DNA from: Dryomyza anilis
Taxonomy: Eukaryota; Arthropoda; Insecta; Diptera; Dryomyzidae
DNA length: 64,000 bases
Assembly (NCBI GenBank): GCA_951804985.1
Contig: OX638130.1
Span: 100,251,700-100,315,699 of the forward strand
Direction of reading: 5' to 3'
Part shown: piece after piece, positions 45,601 through 57,132 of the stretch
Layout of the letters: each line of letters starts with the position of its first letter
How positions within the stretch are numbered: position 1 is the stretch's first letter
The notes under the pieces: model-generated
Seen by the model: the letters and a program-made list of their open reading frames with translations, nothing else
What the model was told of the DNA's origin: nothing
Database searches by the model: none
Translations under genes and position numbers: made by a program

Positions 45601-48600
45601 TTAATTCACTTTCGCCTTGGGCGGCGCATTCAGCAGCTGCTCGAGTTTTGTGCGTGAGCCCTGCGCAATGATCACGTACTGTGACGGAAAATCCCAGATG
45701 ATCGTAAAGTGAAACAACATGTTGGCGATGGCGATCAGATACTCGAAGAACGCAAACCAGCTGAAGGCTAAAATTAGAGACAGCATTTTAATGGTTTTTT
45801 CCTAATTTAATAAAATTATTTAATAAAAACTCAAAATGTACAACATACCCAAAACATGACAATAGAAACGATGTTTTGCAAAAAATATCAATAGTCCGAT
45901 TGTGCTTAGAATTGACATGACAAAGAGTATCTTCTTCCACTTGATAGATTCGCGCTGTTGGTGCGTCAGCTGTTGCGGATCCGCGTACAGCATGCTGTGC
46001 AGCTTGATGGTGGCCAACATGTAGCACAGCGAGCAGATCATGAATGTGATAAAGATGCGCTCGTGAATTGCTGTGAAAATTTTGAAATTTTTTGTGAAAT
46101 TTTGAAATTTTGTGAAAATTTATTATAATTTTTAGTGAAAATTTATTATAATTTTTAGTGCAAATTTTAATTTTTAGTGAAAATTTTAATTTTTAGTGAA
46201 AATTTTAATTTTTAGTGAAAATTTTAATTTTTAGTGAAAATTTTAATTTTTAGTGAAAATTTTAATTTTTAGTGAAAATTTTAATTTTTAGTGAAAATTT
46301 TAATTTTTAGTGAAAATTTTAATTTTTAATGAAAATTTTAATTTATAGTGAAAATTTTAATTTTTAGTGAAAATTTTAATTTTGAGGAAAATTTGAATTT
46401 TTAGTTAAAATTTTAATTTTTAGTGAAAAATTTATTTTTGGTGAAAATTTTAAATTTTATTGAAAATTGTAATTTTTAGTGAAAATTTTAATTTTTATGA
46501 AAAGTTTAATTTTTAGTGAAAATTTTAATATTTAGTGAAAAATTTAATTTTTAGTGAAATTTTTTGTAAATTTAATTTTTAGTGAACATTTTAAATTTTA
46601 TTGAAAATCGTAATTTTATTGAAAATTGTAATTTTTAGTGAAAATTTAAATTTTTAGTGAAAATTTAAATTTTTAGTGAAAATTTTAATTTTTAGTGAAA
46701 ATTTTAATTTTTAGTGAAAAATTTAATTTTTAGTGAAAATTATAATTTTTAGTGAAAATTTTAATTTTTATGAAAATTTTAATTTTTAGTGAAAAATTTA
46801 ATTTTTAGTGAAAATTATAATTTTTAGTGAAAATTATAATTTTTAGTGAAAAATTTAATTTTTAGTGAAAAATTTAATTTTTAGTGAAAAATTTAATTTT
46901 TAGTGAAAAATTTAATTTTTAGTGAAAATTTAATTTTTAGTGAAAAATTTAATTTTTAGTGAAAAATTTAATTTTTTAGTGAAAAATTTAATTTTTAGTG
47001 AAAATTTTAATTTTTAGTGAAAAATGTAATTTTTACGAAAAATTTAATTTTTATTGAAAATTTTAATTTTTAGTGAAATATTTAATTTTTAGTGAAAAAT
47101 TTAATTTTTAGTGAAAAATTTAATTTTTAGTGAAAAATTTAATTTTTAGTGAAAAATTTAATTTTTAGTGAAAAATTTAATTTTTAGTGAAAAATGTAAT
47201 TTTTACGAAAAATTTAACTTTTATTGAAAATTTTAATTTTTAGTGAAATATTTAATTTTTAGTGAAAAATTTAATTTTTAGTGAAAAATTTAATTTTTAG
47301 TGAAAAATTTAATTTTTAGTGAAAATTTTAATTTTTAGTGAAATTTTTTTTAATTTTTTTTTGAAATTTTAGTGAAAATTTTAATTTTTTGTGAAAAATT
47401 TAATTTATAGTGAAAAATTTAATTTTTAGTGAAAAATTTAATTTTTAGTGAAAAATTTAATTTTTAGTGAAAAATTTAATTTTTAGTGAAAAATTTAATT
47501 TTTAGTGAAAATTTTAATTTTTAGTGAAAAATTTAATTTTTAGTGAAAAATGTAATTTTTACGAAAAATTTAATTTTTATTGAAAATTTTAATTTTTAAG
47601 GAAATATTTAATTTTTAGTGAAAAATGTAATTTTTAGTGAAATTTTTTGAAATTTTAATTTTTAGTGAAATTTTTTGAAAATTTTAATTTTTAGTGAAAA
47701 ATTGAATTTTTAGTGAAAAATTGAATTTTTAGTGAAAATTTTAATTTTTAGTGAAAAATTTAATTTTTAGTGAAAAATTTAATTTTTAGTGAAAAATGTA
47801 ATTTTTACGAAAAATTTAATTTTTATTGAAAATTTTAATTTTTAGTGAAATATTTAATTTTTAGTGAAAAATGTAATTTTTAGTGAAATTTTTTGAAATT
47901 TTAATTTTTAGTGAAATTTTTTGAAAATTTTAATTTTTAGTGAAAAATTGAATTTTTAGTAAAAAATTTAATTTTTTTTTGAAAATAAAAAGTGAAATTT
48001 TTTTTAATTTTTTTTTTTAATTTTTTTTTTTAATTTTAGTGAAAATTTTAATTTTTTGTGAAAAAAAATGAAAATATTATTTTCATTGAAAAAGTCAAAG
48101 TTTGAAAATATCTTAAATCTTAAAATTTATTGAACATTTTAAAACTTACGATAATTCTCTCGATTCGACACATAGGTCACGCCGCCCAACGCCGCCACCT
48201 CAATGCAATTCAAGACCAGTATGAGGCGGATTAGAAAATTCGCACGCCCGATTGTGCTCGCATCGGCGCCCGAACGCTGCTTTAGCTGTTCCACGAGACT
48301 GCGATAGTAGTTCTTGTAGACGAAGGCGATCGGCAAACGCGGCCCGATGTGCAACGCAATGCTGAAGCGCCAGAAGTAACGCTGCGGACTGATGCCCGTA
48401 ATCGCACTTATCGATGGTATTATGTTGTAGACCTATAGAAGAAGCAGCACAACAGCAGAATTTATTTTAATTTTCAAATTTTAAAGTTTTTTTCGAATTT
48501 TTCAAATTCAACTTACGCGACAATGTGTCTCATGCACGTCGTCATATTGGAAGACATACGCGGTCACAAAACACGTGAATAACGTCACGAGCGGAAGCCA

Positions 48601-51600
48601 TGCGGTGAAGATGCAAATCTGCTGGAAGCTGGCGAGATAGTACAAAGCAAATGGTGCTACTGGTGCTGGTACCGCTGAAGAAGACGACGATGCCATTGCT
48701 AGGGTTGTGGACAACTGTCAATGATTTTATGAAATATTAGTAATAAACATTATATTTATTCAAATTGATAATAATAAAAAAAAGGTCACTCATACGCACC
48801 GTGCAACTGCATAAAATAAATGTCGAACGCATTGAAAATAAAAACACAACATGCTAAATAAATTTACAAAACGTATTTAAATGAAAACAATAGATTTAAA
48901 AGTTTAGTGTTGTTAAAAATTATAAAAAAAAATACAAAAGAAAAGCATTAAATGTACAGAAATAATAAAATCGAAACGTAAAATGTTAAAATATCTGTAT
49001 TTTCTACATTCTTTTTATTTTTACCCTACAAAATTAAGCTGAATTTGCGATTTGAAACTCGAATAGCTATTTTTTTCAATTGTGTGTTCTTTATAATTTT
49101 TGTCAGAAATGAAAACCCTATCGATATCAACTTGATATATACATATAACGACAAAAACCGCGATATTGTTCTAGAAAGGTTAGTTTTTTTTTATCGGAAC
49201 CACTATTATTTTTGTTTATTTCTGAATTAACTATTTGTCCTTTTAGTGAAAATTTCAAAATTTTTATGTTTTTTTTTTTATTGAAAAAAATATATATATA
49301 TTTTTTTTTTTCAATAAAAAAAACTTCTTAAAAATTTAGAATTTTTTTTTTTTTTTTAATATGAACTCATAAAAATACAAATATAACTTTCCGTGAACAT
49401 TTAGATTGAATAAACAAAAATTTGTTTTTTTTTCGAATTTTAAAAAGGGTCCTTTTTAAGGAAATCAAATTTGAAGTGTAAGGTCCATTGGCCTTATGTT
49501 CAAGTATACAACTTACGACTTATATTTGCGAAATGCTTGTTTTATTAGGGTTCATGTACCTTTTCCCGAAAGCCATTACCCCGAAAGACAGTTTCCCGAA
49601 GCCATTTCACCGAAAAACATTTCCCGGAACGGCCATGGACCACTGCAAATGGTACCATTCGATTTCCAACGATGTCTTTAATCGATTACTACAATCAAAA
49701 ATGTTTCGATCTTTTTTCACTTTCCGCCTACAGTTGCACACCCACAATTTGGGAATATTTTCATTTCAGGGAAATTTAATTTTCAGAGAAATTTCAATTT
49801 CGGTGAAATTTCAATTTTGGGAAAATGTATACCTCGGGGAAATGTCCATTTCGGAGATATGACCATTCGGGGAAGTAAACGTTCGTGGAAATACGGAGTT
49901 TTTACCATTTCTAGTTCAGGAGATATTTAAATATGAACAACTATACAAAATGTGATTTTATGCATTTGTTTTCTCTTTTAAAAGTGCCCAGTACCTTTCA
50001 ATTGACCCTAAGTTCTAAACAATTTTGCAATTCGAGAACCAACATTAACTTATTGATTGTGTACCACTTAAAATCCAATTTACTGCAGTGGCGAGAGGCC
50101 AGGTCAGACCAAAAGAATGTGGACACTTCATGTTCACACCAGAATAGTAGTCATCTCTTCCCCAAGAATTTTTGAATGTTAGTGTCTGAATTTATTGTGT
50201 CCTTGCTGATGAAAGTCTTACTTCTAGGGCTGTGCGATTAATCTATTAATCAAATTGTTTGAATTATTAATATCTGATTAAGTAAGATCAAGATTTAATT
50301 AAAAACATTGATTAATCAATTAATCAGTATTCTAAGCAATCAAAATTGTGTTTAGTTGATTAATCAGCATTTTAGTTAATCATAATTAATGATTAACTAA
50401 CTTCTGTGTGTAGCCGCGGTAGCTCAGTGGTTAGTGCGTTGAACTGCGAGCCGAAAGGTCCCCGATTCAAGCCTGGACTGGGGCTAACAACATCGTTTCA
50501 TAGAAACATTTGTCTATACCGCGCTACCTCTCGTCAGTAAATGGCAAACCTACGAGAGTAAAATCAGTCTCAGTGTACTCTCCTAATCCATAACAATCAG
50601 TGTATTCTGCTCAATTCTTAATGTCGCATATAAGGTTCTATCGAGCGTATTATGTGAAAGACTGAAGCCCATCGTCAACAGACTGATTGGAGCTTATCAG
50701 TGTGGCTTCAGACCTGGAAAGTCCACCATAGACTAGATTTTAACATTGTGCCAAATCCAGGAAAAGACCCTAGAAAAACGTAGGCGACTTTATAGTCGAC
50801 TAATAGGTGACTATAAAGTCGCCTTCGACACTCCGATAAGGGACCAATTATACGCCGCAATGTCCGAGTTCGGTATACCTGCGAAGCTTATAAGGCTTTG
50901 CAGGATGACCCTGAGCGACACATGTTGTTCAATGAGAATAGGAAAAGATCTCTACGAGACAGGTTAATTCCTATCGTGCGAGTTTTTTAACTTGTTGATG
51001 GAGAAAATAGTTCGAGCTGCCGAAATCCGTCAAAGCGGCACTATCCTCAACAAAAGTGTCATGCTGCTCGCATATGCCGATGATTGGCAGGAGCAACACG
51101 AGCAGTCAGCGCAGCATTCTCCAAATTGGAGAAAGAGACGCGTCGAATAGATCTAGCGGTGAACGAGGACAAGACGAAGGTCATTGTATTCACAAGCAAA
51201 AAAAGAGTCCGTGTGTCTTGGGCAAAAAGCTGATTTTGACACAAGTTCGACATTGTGAAGGACTTCGTCTATCTGGGATCAAGCAGAAACAGCAACAACG
51301 ACGTCAGCCTGGAGATTAAACGGATAATAACTCGTGCCAACAGGTGCTACTTTGGGCTCAGTAGGCAATTGAGAAGTAGAGCCGTCTCTCGTCGGACAAA
51401 AATAACGCTCTACAAGTCACCGATCATGCCCGTCCTACTTTATGGTGCAGAAACATGGACGCTGGCCTCCACCGATGAGAGTGCTGGGAGCGTTCGAGAG
51501 AAAGATTCTCCGTAAAACCTTAGGCTCTATCTGCTTTGCTAAAGAGTATCGAATCAGGATGAACCACGAGCTGTATGAGTTATTCGACGACATTGACATA

Positions 51601-54600
51601 GTCAAGCGCATCAAGATCCAGCAGCTTCGCTGGCTAGGTCATGTCAAACGAATGGATGAAAACAGTCCAGCCATGAGGTGCTTGAATCGAGACTCGAAGG
51701 TGGCCAGCGGAGAAAATAGCGTTCAAATCTACGTTGGTAAGACCAAGGTAAGAACAAGGAATTGTTTAGGAAATTTCGAATGCTTCTTGGTCTTAAATTC
51801 TTGATCCGCACTACCCCATGAATCTGCAGTATACAATTTCTGATCAGAAAAATAAGTCGGCTAATCCGTATGATTCGTCGTTCATTATGTAGCACTTGAA
51901 TTTTTCAAAAAAAAAAAAAAAAAAAAAAAAAAAACAGTTTTTAATTTTTTATTTGGTAAGTTATTTTTCCACAGTGTACTACTTCACATTCCTCTCTGGA
52001 ATTTGTATGACCTTCAAAGTCTTCAGTGCATCATTTTTTGATCCTACAAGGACCTACAAAGGAGAACAATACACGCACAAAAAATGTACCAACAAGCGGG
52101 ATTCATCATATTGATGAATTCGTTCATTGAATTAAAATGTTTAAATGTTTTTCATTTGTTTTAACATAAATTTTCGGACAAAAATTTGTGTATTTATAAT
52201 TCTTATAATCTTTATAACATTCAATTTTTAATTATGCGATGAGTTCATTTCATCATATTAATGAACAAATGTACATCATATTGATGAATTTTGGTCATCA
52301 AACCATATTTATCTCATAAGAATTATAAATACATAATTGTGTAAATGGAGACACGTTTTATTTTGAAATTTGTAGTTATGCAAAATATTGAAAATGAAAA
52401 ATATTGAAAAAATACAATTTTAGTTCAATGAATGAAATCATCAATATAATGAATACTGGTTGTTGGTAATTTTATTTTTTTATGCACTTGTTTGGCCAAT
52501 TTTCTGCCTGGAATTTTTACTGATCTTCATTGATTTTTTCTTGTCACAGATGCCCTTTTTTCTCCCTGTCTCCTATCTTCTGTATAATGGTCAGAGATAT
52601 TATTTAAACGAATATATTATCTTCTAAACAGTGCACTGTGGGACAGAAGTCAATTCTAGCTCGCCATAAATAAAGTTTTGCGCCAATCTTAACGAAAATG
52701 TACACAAAGAACTAGGAATAGATTTCAGTTTTAAAATAAACAAGATTGGTCGATTGCCACGCCCACCTGTCGCCACGCCCACCAGTCATGTAATTGAATG
52801 GTAAAATGTCTATAACTTTTGTCTAGAATGAAATATTTAAACTCATTTTAAATGACATGTGGCAAACTAATGCAAGCATGTTATAAAAAAGACATATCAC
52901 CTATTATGCTTGTAAAAAGATTTATGAGAGCATTTGAAACCTTTTTTTCATGTCTACTTTTGTATGAAAATGTGTAACTTTTATTTTATATTTTTCCAAA
53001 TAATCAGAAAAAACAATTGAATAAATTGACATATTTTTCAACTTTCTACGGCAAACTTTAATTTCCGATTTTCGGCGAGCTAGACTAAGCTTCTATCCCA
53101 TAGTACAGTGTTTGGTTTAATTTTTAGATACTGAGCAATTTTTTTATAGGTTCATAGAAAGTAGAACTGTGAAATGTTCACATAAACTAAACCAAAACGA
53201 GAAAGAATATAGAAATCTGAAGAAGCCAAATTGATTGGTTTTGAGTATAACTTTAAAATGTTAGTTTATTAATTATAATAATAAAAAATGGTATGTTAAA
53301 CCACATCTGAATTTTGTATTCTGTATCCAAATTTTTGAGAACAATTTGTGTCATGTATTAGATTATTTTGATGTTTTAGAAAGAAGATTTTGAAATCGTT
53401 TGAATTCAATTTATTACTTTTATTAATCCCGTTTTGAATATTTGAATATTGGGTCATATTAATAAAAATCGACTTTGCTCAAAAATGAAAGCAAATGCTG
53501 CGAATTGTCAAAATGTTCAGCTTTTGCTTCAAATTCTACGCTGGAAACCAATTGCTTATGTTCGAAAATATAAAATTTGAAATTTGTAGGTATTAATAAA
53601 AACGTTGAACTTTGATAATATTGAAATAAAACAAAAGATTTGCTCAGAAAATGAAGGCTTGCTTAAAAGTAAATACTTTTTTATTAATATGGGGCCCATT
53701 GTATAAAGAAATATGTTCACCACTCAATTATTTTTTTGAACTTTAACAAAAGTCACTTTTTTCCAACTGGGTTCTACATAATTTCCAACATTTTTTTGTA
53801 TAAATAACAATAACAAAAAACACGCTAAACCAGGGGCATAGAAGAAAGCAACAGAAACAAAAATCAATATATGATTCTAAATTTACCAACACATATGAAA
53901 ACTAACTAATAAAGTAGAAGATGCATCAATGAGCAGCAGAAGAAGGGTGGCTGTGGTGGTTGGAGGACCATTCGATTTAAATAATAAAAGGAGGATGATG
54001 ATGAGACACAGGGGAACACAGATGTAGGGCACAAAAGTTCGTAAAGCATTGGAAAATGTGCGCGGAAATTTCAAAAGTAGAGCTAAAGCTAAAAAAAAAT
54101 TAACAAAGCCACATGAACAAAATGAAGAGGGGGCAAAGATGAAAGGAAAATGGAAAAATAAACAAAAATGAAAAACAACAAAAACAATGCGAAAAGTAAT
54201 ACATGGAATTAGAACAAAATGGCATGACGATGAATTATATAACAACATAATTATTATGCAAGCGAAACATTTTGTAAATAAAACAGATTTTGAGAAAAAT
54301 TTTGTACAGATTTTAAGAAAAATTTTGTAAATAAAAAAAAAAAAAGATAAAAATTAAAAACCAAATTCAAATCATAATTCAAAGTTGAAAAATTATTATT
54401 AAAAATCAAAAATAAAATTTTTAAACATAATAAAAAATTTAAAATTAATATTTTAAAATAATATTTAAAATTAATATTTCAAAACAATATTTAAAAATAA
54501 TAATTGGAAATAAAAATGTAAAATCATATTTAAAATTCATACTTATATTTTTACAAAATGGAAAAAGCATATTTTCTAATTAAAACTAAAAATCAATTTT

Positions 54601-55000
54601 GAAAAATAAACAAAAACAAATTTTAAATATTTAAAAATTATATCAGAGTTAAAAATCAATTTAAAAAAATAAAATGAAAATAATATTAAAAATTAAATTG
54701 AAAAAATCAAAAAAAAAACAAATTTTTAAATATACAAAAATGAATGGAGGAGAAACACTTAAAAAACACCAAATAAATATTAATTTCTCTTGCACTCACC
54801 TGTTCCACATTTTTGGCTACTTTGGAGTTTCGTCGCGATGCGTTTCCCACCAGCGTCGTCGTGGGATCGTGCTGCGACGCACTTCCGGCGCTGACCGCCG
54901 TCGACTGCAGCGCTTGACCCACTGACGACATTGCGGCGCTGCTTCCGGCTGTAATGACGTCAGCTGTCGCAGCGCTGCTGCTACTCTGAAAATCACTCAT
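45601..55000 (-). CDS. PGAP2: Post-GPI attachment to proteins factor 2 (PGAP2-like), five exons
   Basis: PGAP2 is a multi-span Golgi/ER protein needed in lipid remodelling of GPI anchors. Exons on the minus strand: 55000-54800, 48714-48517, 48432-48150, 46070-45849, 45767-45601 (stop TAA). All four introns are GT...AG, with donors GTGAGT, GTAAGT, GTAAGT and GTATGT. Phases join exactly (0, 0, 1, 1), giving 356 aa. Residues 1-90 are Ser/Ala-rich and disordered-looking. TM1 is about 100-122 (CIFTAWLPLVTLFTCFV). The family-typical stretches YNIIPSISAITG...PQRYFWRFSIALH (about 135-162), VSNRENYPIHE, and FFEYLIAIANMLFHFTIIWDFP near the C-terminus follow. Start chosen as the first in-frame ATG; upstream codons lack ATG. 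Intron 1 (6.1 kb) is full of repeats and intron 3 holds a minisatellite. Family call is strong; the N-terminal exon link rests on splice and phase agreement. Confidence 0.9.
46075..48065 (-). repeat. 19-bp AT-rich minisatellite, array 5, inside PGAP2 intron 3
   Basis: About 105 units reading TTTTTAGTGAAAAATTTAA on the plus strand; in the sense of PGAP2 it reads as the AATTAAATTTTTCACTAAA variant. It starts within about 5 nt of the exon 4 splice acceptor, so the branch point and polypyrimidine tract of this intron are formed from or beside repeat units. Blocks with ATGTAATTTTTACGAAAAATT recur at 47025, 47190, 47550 and 47790, showing higher-order duplication. Confidence 0.95.
49560..49875. repeat. 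Degenerate inverted array of CCGAAA / TTTCGG words
   Basis: 49560-49640 repeats TTTCCCGAAAGCCATT-like words and 49755-49875 repeats the complement (GGGAAATTTCAATTTCGGTG-like). This makes an imperfect inverted repeat around a unique centre. The open frames across it (49488-49862) are repeat translations. Confidence 0.6.
49975..50225 (-). mobile_element. Mariner relic, left part (split by later insertions)
   Basis: GTGCCCAGTACCTTTCAATTG and GGTCAGACCAAAAGAATGTGG align with 32685-32830 of the 33-kb mariner. The identity is visibly lower than between the two ITmD37E copies, so this is an older or related lineage. The right part lies at 51825-52060; a LINE, a SINE and a hAT-like scrap lie between. 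Confidence 0.7.
50227..50410. mobile_element. hAT-like MITE scrap, ATTAATC-rich
   Basis: Starts TAGGGCTGTGCGATTAATC and is made of ATTAATCA/TGATTAAT words. The TAGGG-type start is hAT-like, but no matching right end is found before the SINE begins, so the element is incomplete. Confidence 0.4.
50413..50566 (+). mobile_element. SINE, 5' part with tRNA-like head
   Basis: GCCGCGGTAGCTCAGTGGTT at 50413 and GAGCCGAAAGGTCCCCGATTC match the head of the 7.2-kb SINE. The body is retained up to TACGAGAGTAAAA, after which the copy is truncated. It should not be called a tRNA gene. Confidence 0.8.
50588..51770 (+). mobile_element. Non-LTR retrotransposon (LINE) fragment, RT and C-terminal region
   Basis: Plus-strand translation in pieces gives ERLKPIVNRLIGAYQCGFRPGKSTID, DYKVAFDT, LYAAMSEFGIPAKLIRL, then LLAYADD. 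These are reverse transcriptase motifs. VLLYGAETWTL, FERKILRKTLG and IQQLRWLGHVKRMD follow, a C-terminus common in insect LINE ORFs of a different type from the 6.8-8.2 kb one. Stops and frameshifts break it at about 50735, 50966, 51080 and 51250. A small hairpin (AGGCGACTTTATAGTC / GACTATAAAGTCGCCT) lies at 50783-50824. Clade not assigned. Confidence 0.85.
51825..52060 (-). mobile_element. Mariner relic, right part
   Basis: AATCTGCAGTATACAATTTC, TCGTCGTTCATTATGTAGCA and CCTCTCTGGAATTTGTATGACC align in order with 33010-33190 of the 33-kb mariner. They continue the relic at 49975-50225 after an interruption of about 1.6 kb and the loss of about 70 bp. A poly(A) run of about 30 nt occurs at 51906-51934. 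Confidence 0.7.
52629..53110. mobile_element. MITE with 37-bp imperfect terminal repeats
   Basis: Left end CAGTGCACTGTGGGACAGAAG and right end (complement) CACTGTACTATGGGATAGAAG agree at 17 of 21, and both are followed by 6 nt and then CTAGCTCGCC. A matching right end lies at 27846-27881. The interior has no frame; the flanks show no clear duplication. Confidence 0.7.
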
Positions 55001-56509
55001 TTTGCATGAAATTTCTATAAATTGAAATACAGAATTTTCACAATGTTGTGCGATTTTTCGCAAATTCCAAGTCAAAATATTAAACACCAACGAACAAAAA
55101 AAAATGGATTTCGGTTGTTTTATAACCGGGGCAGCGCCTTTGCGTTGTTACTTCTCTTTTCACTTTTTGCACTTTTGTTTTAATATTTTTAACACTTTTT
55201 CTATTTCTAAATTTGTATTAACACTTTTTTTAAATATTTTGTTTAATAATTTAAACCAATTTATTTGTTGCCGTTTCGCACTTTTTCTTTTGAAGTTTCA
55301 CAACCACTCACAAAATGTCGATTTTTCCACTAAAAATTTTTCTGCGTCTCCAGATTTTGGCTGCCACCTGACGTTTGGCTGCTGGAGCACAAAAACACGA
55401 AAAGCGAAAACAACCACCCACCACACAAGAGAGCACGAATATGGGAGAGTGCGACAAAAAAAGCAACAATAAAATAACAGTGCTTTTGCAACCACCCGCG
55501 TGAGAGAGTCTACAATGCTGTTGCACCCTCTTGCATTTCTTTCTTGCGTTGTTGTTGTTGCAATTGTTGTTTATTTTGTTAGTGTGTTTGGTGTAGTGTG
55601 CGCCCCAGAGTACCAAGTCGATACGTTTCGACGGCTGACATTTGTTTCGAAAGATTATCATCGGCTTAATTAGCTGATGAAAATCAGTTGATTTTATCGG
55701 CTAAAGAGCCGAGTACATATGCGAAGATGTGCGTTGCATGCGTGCGTCGAGCTTTCAGTTGTCACAAATTAATTTTTTATATAAATATTTTTTATGAAAA
55801 CCTTAGTTAAACCAGAACCTAAAAGCAAAAATTAAAAAATATATATAATATAAAAAAAATATATATAATATAAAAAAAATAATATATATAAAAAAAAACC
55901 ACAATTAAAATAATGCCACGCTCCTTTAAATAAAAATATAAGATCAATCAATATTAGTCGCTCATGGTGGTGACCCTGACACTCACCAAAAATCAAAACG
56001 AGGTGGGATAGAAACTGATTTTTCAATGTATTTCAAAGGTCAAAAAATTAAAAATAAAAATTGCCACCTTAAGCAGGTATAGAAGCTTCATATGAAAAAA
56101 CTCACTAGAGTCGCTCCAAAAATAGTTCCAGAAGCTTATCGTAGACGATACTGCAAAACTGCATTACATCTATAATCCGGTTTTAAATGATAAGTTGATC
56201 AGATAAATTAGATAAATGCCATTATAAGTTATGACATACTTAATTATGTATGATGTAAGTGCAGAATTGAGACTCAAAACAGTTGTGCTTCTTCTGTAAA
56301 ATTCATTTTGTAAGAGGTACTCGAAAATGTAGACAGGCGGTTTTGCAGTATCACCGACGTTATATTTTCGCAGAAATGTGTATGCGCGCAAATCCTATTC
56401 CGACAGCTTCTAAAAGAAGCGTACAGAGAAATACTTACATCTCTCCCGATTCACATAGACTTAGTTATAGAATAACGAAGGATGGGTTGACTCTTGGAAC
56501 AACTTCTAA
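55001..56509. other. PGAP2 5' side and intergenic DNA
   Basis: 55001-55100 should hold the PGAP2 5' UTR (minus). A 4-codon upstream ORF overlaps the start codon (see findings). Overlapping frames at 55104-55472 (plus) and 55298-55661 (minus) have no recognisable domains. 55840-55900 is an AT microsatellite-like run. No gene supported. Confidence 0.5.
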
Positions 56510-57132
56510 CCAGTTGGGAAGGTTTGATCACATGGGAAATTTTAAATTTGATGTTATTATGATAGTTAGGATTATCAAAATTATAGTCGGTCAAAGCCGA
56601 CTATAAATACCATACACAGATGTGTGGTTACCATTCAAAGTGGTATATAGGTCACCAGGGTATACAAATTCGGAAAATAACTACAAACTTTTAATCGCTG
56701 AAGAATTTCCATTCATTTGATACCCATATTTACAAATGGGTAGGTGTACCGAATTTCTTTTTTTTTTTTTTGGGAACCACAAGTCGTTTCGAGGGAAAAC
56801 ATTATTTCCATGTATTTGAGCATGAAGTCAATATATACTTGACCAAAAAAGTTTACCTAAGCACGTATACAATAAAACTGAACTGTAGATGTACATTTTA
56901 TATGAGTTATTTGAATATAAATGGTCAGATCACAGGTCACAATGGACCGCCAATTTTTTTCGCACATACAGCCTGATTTCAACAGACAGACGGACATCGC
57001 TAAATCGACTCAGGAGGTCATGCTGATCAAGAAAATATGTACTTTTCCATACTGGAGAGGCATCCTTCTCGGTGTTACACACGGCGTACCAAACTGAATA
57101 TACCCTTTCACTCTTAGTGTAGGGTATAAAAA
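56510..57132 (-). mobile_element. DINE-1/Helitron-like non-autonomous element, copy C
   Basis: Minus-strand copy of the family at 8670 and 39937. It has GTGTAGGGTAT at 57117-57127, a short GTCY tract (three units, near 56980-56995), the hairpin (TAGTCGG...CCGACTA near 56585-56605), and end CTGG (56513-56510). Two small frames inside (56283-56606 partly, 56770-56976) are repeat translations. Confidence 0.85.

Larger units (their letters stand above)
48715..54799 (-). other. PGAP2 intron 1, repeat-filled
   Basis: Contents in plus-strand order: AT-rich DNA to 49470; a CCGAAA/TTTCGG inverted repetition (49560-49870); left part of a mariner relic (49975-50225); a short hAT-like scrap (50227-50410); a SINE head (50413-50566); a LINE fragment (50588-51770); right part of the mariner relic (51825-52060); a MITE (52629-53110); then unique AT-rich DNA. 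The minus-strand frame 53883-54248 is low complexity. No other exon was found in it. Confidence 0.7.

Noticed and set aside
50413..50490. Possible tRNA gene
   Set aside because: A and B boxes are present but the acceptor and anticodon stems do not close properly and the same sequence occurs as SINE heads at 7.5 and 29.1 kb.
55308..55661. 117-aa minus-strand ORF upstream of PGAP2
   Set aside because: Overlaps other frames, Asn/Cys-rich from CAA/GTT repeats, no homology recognised; more likely 5' flank.
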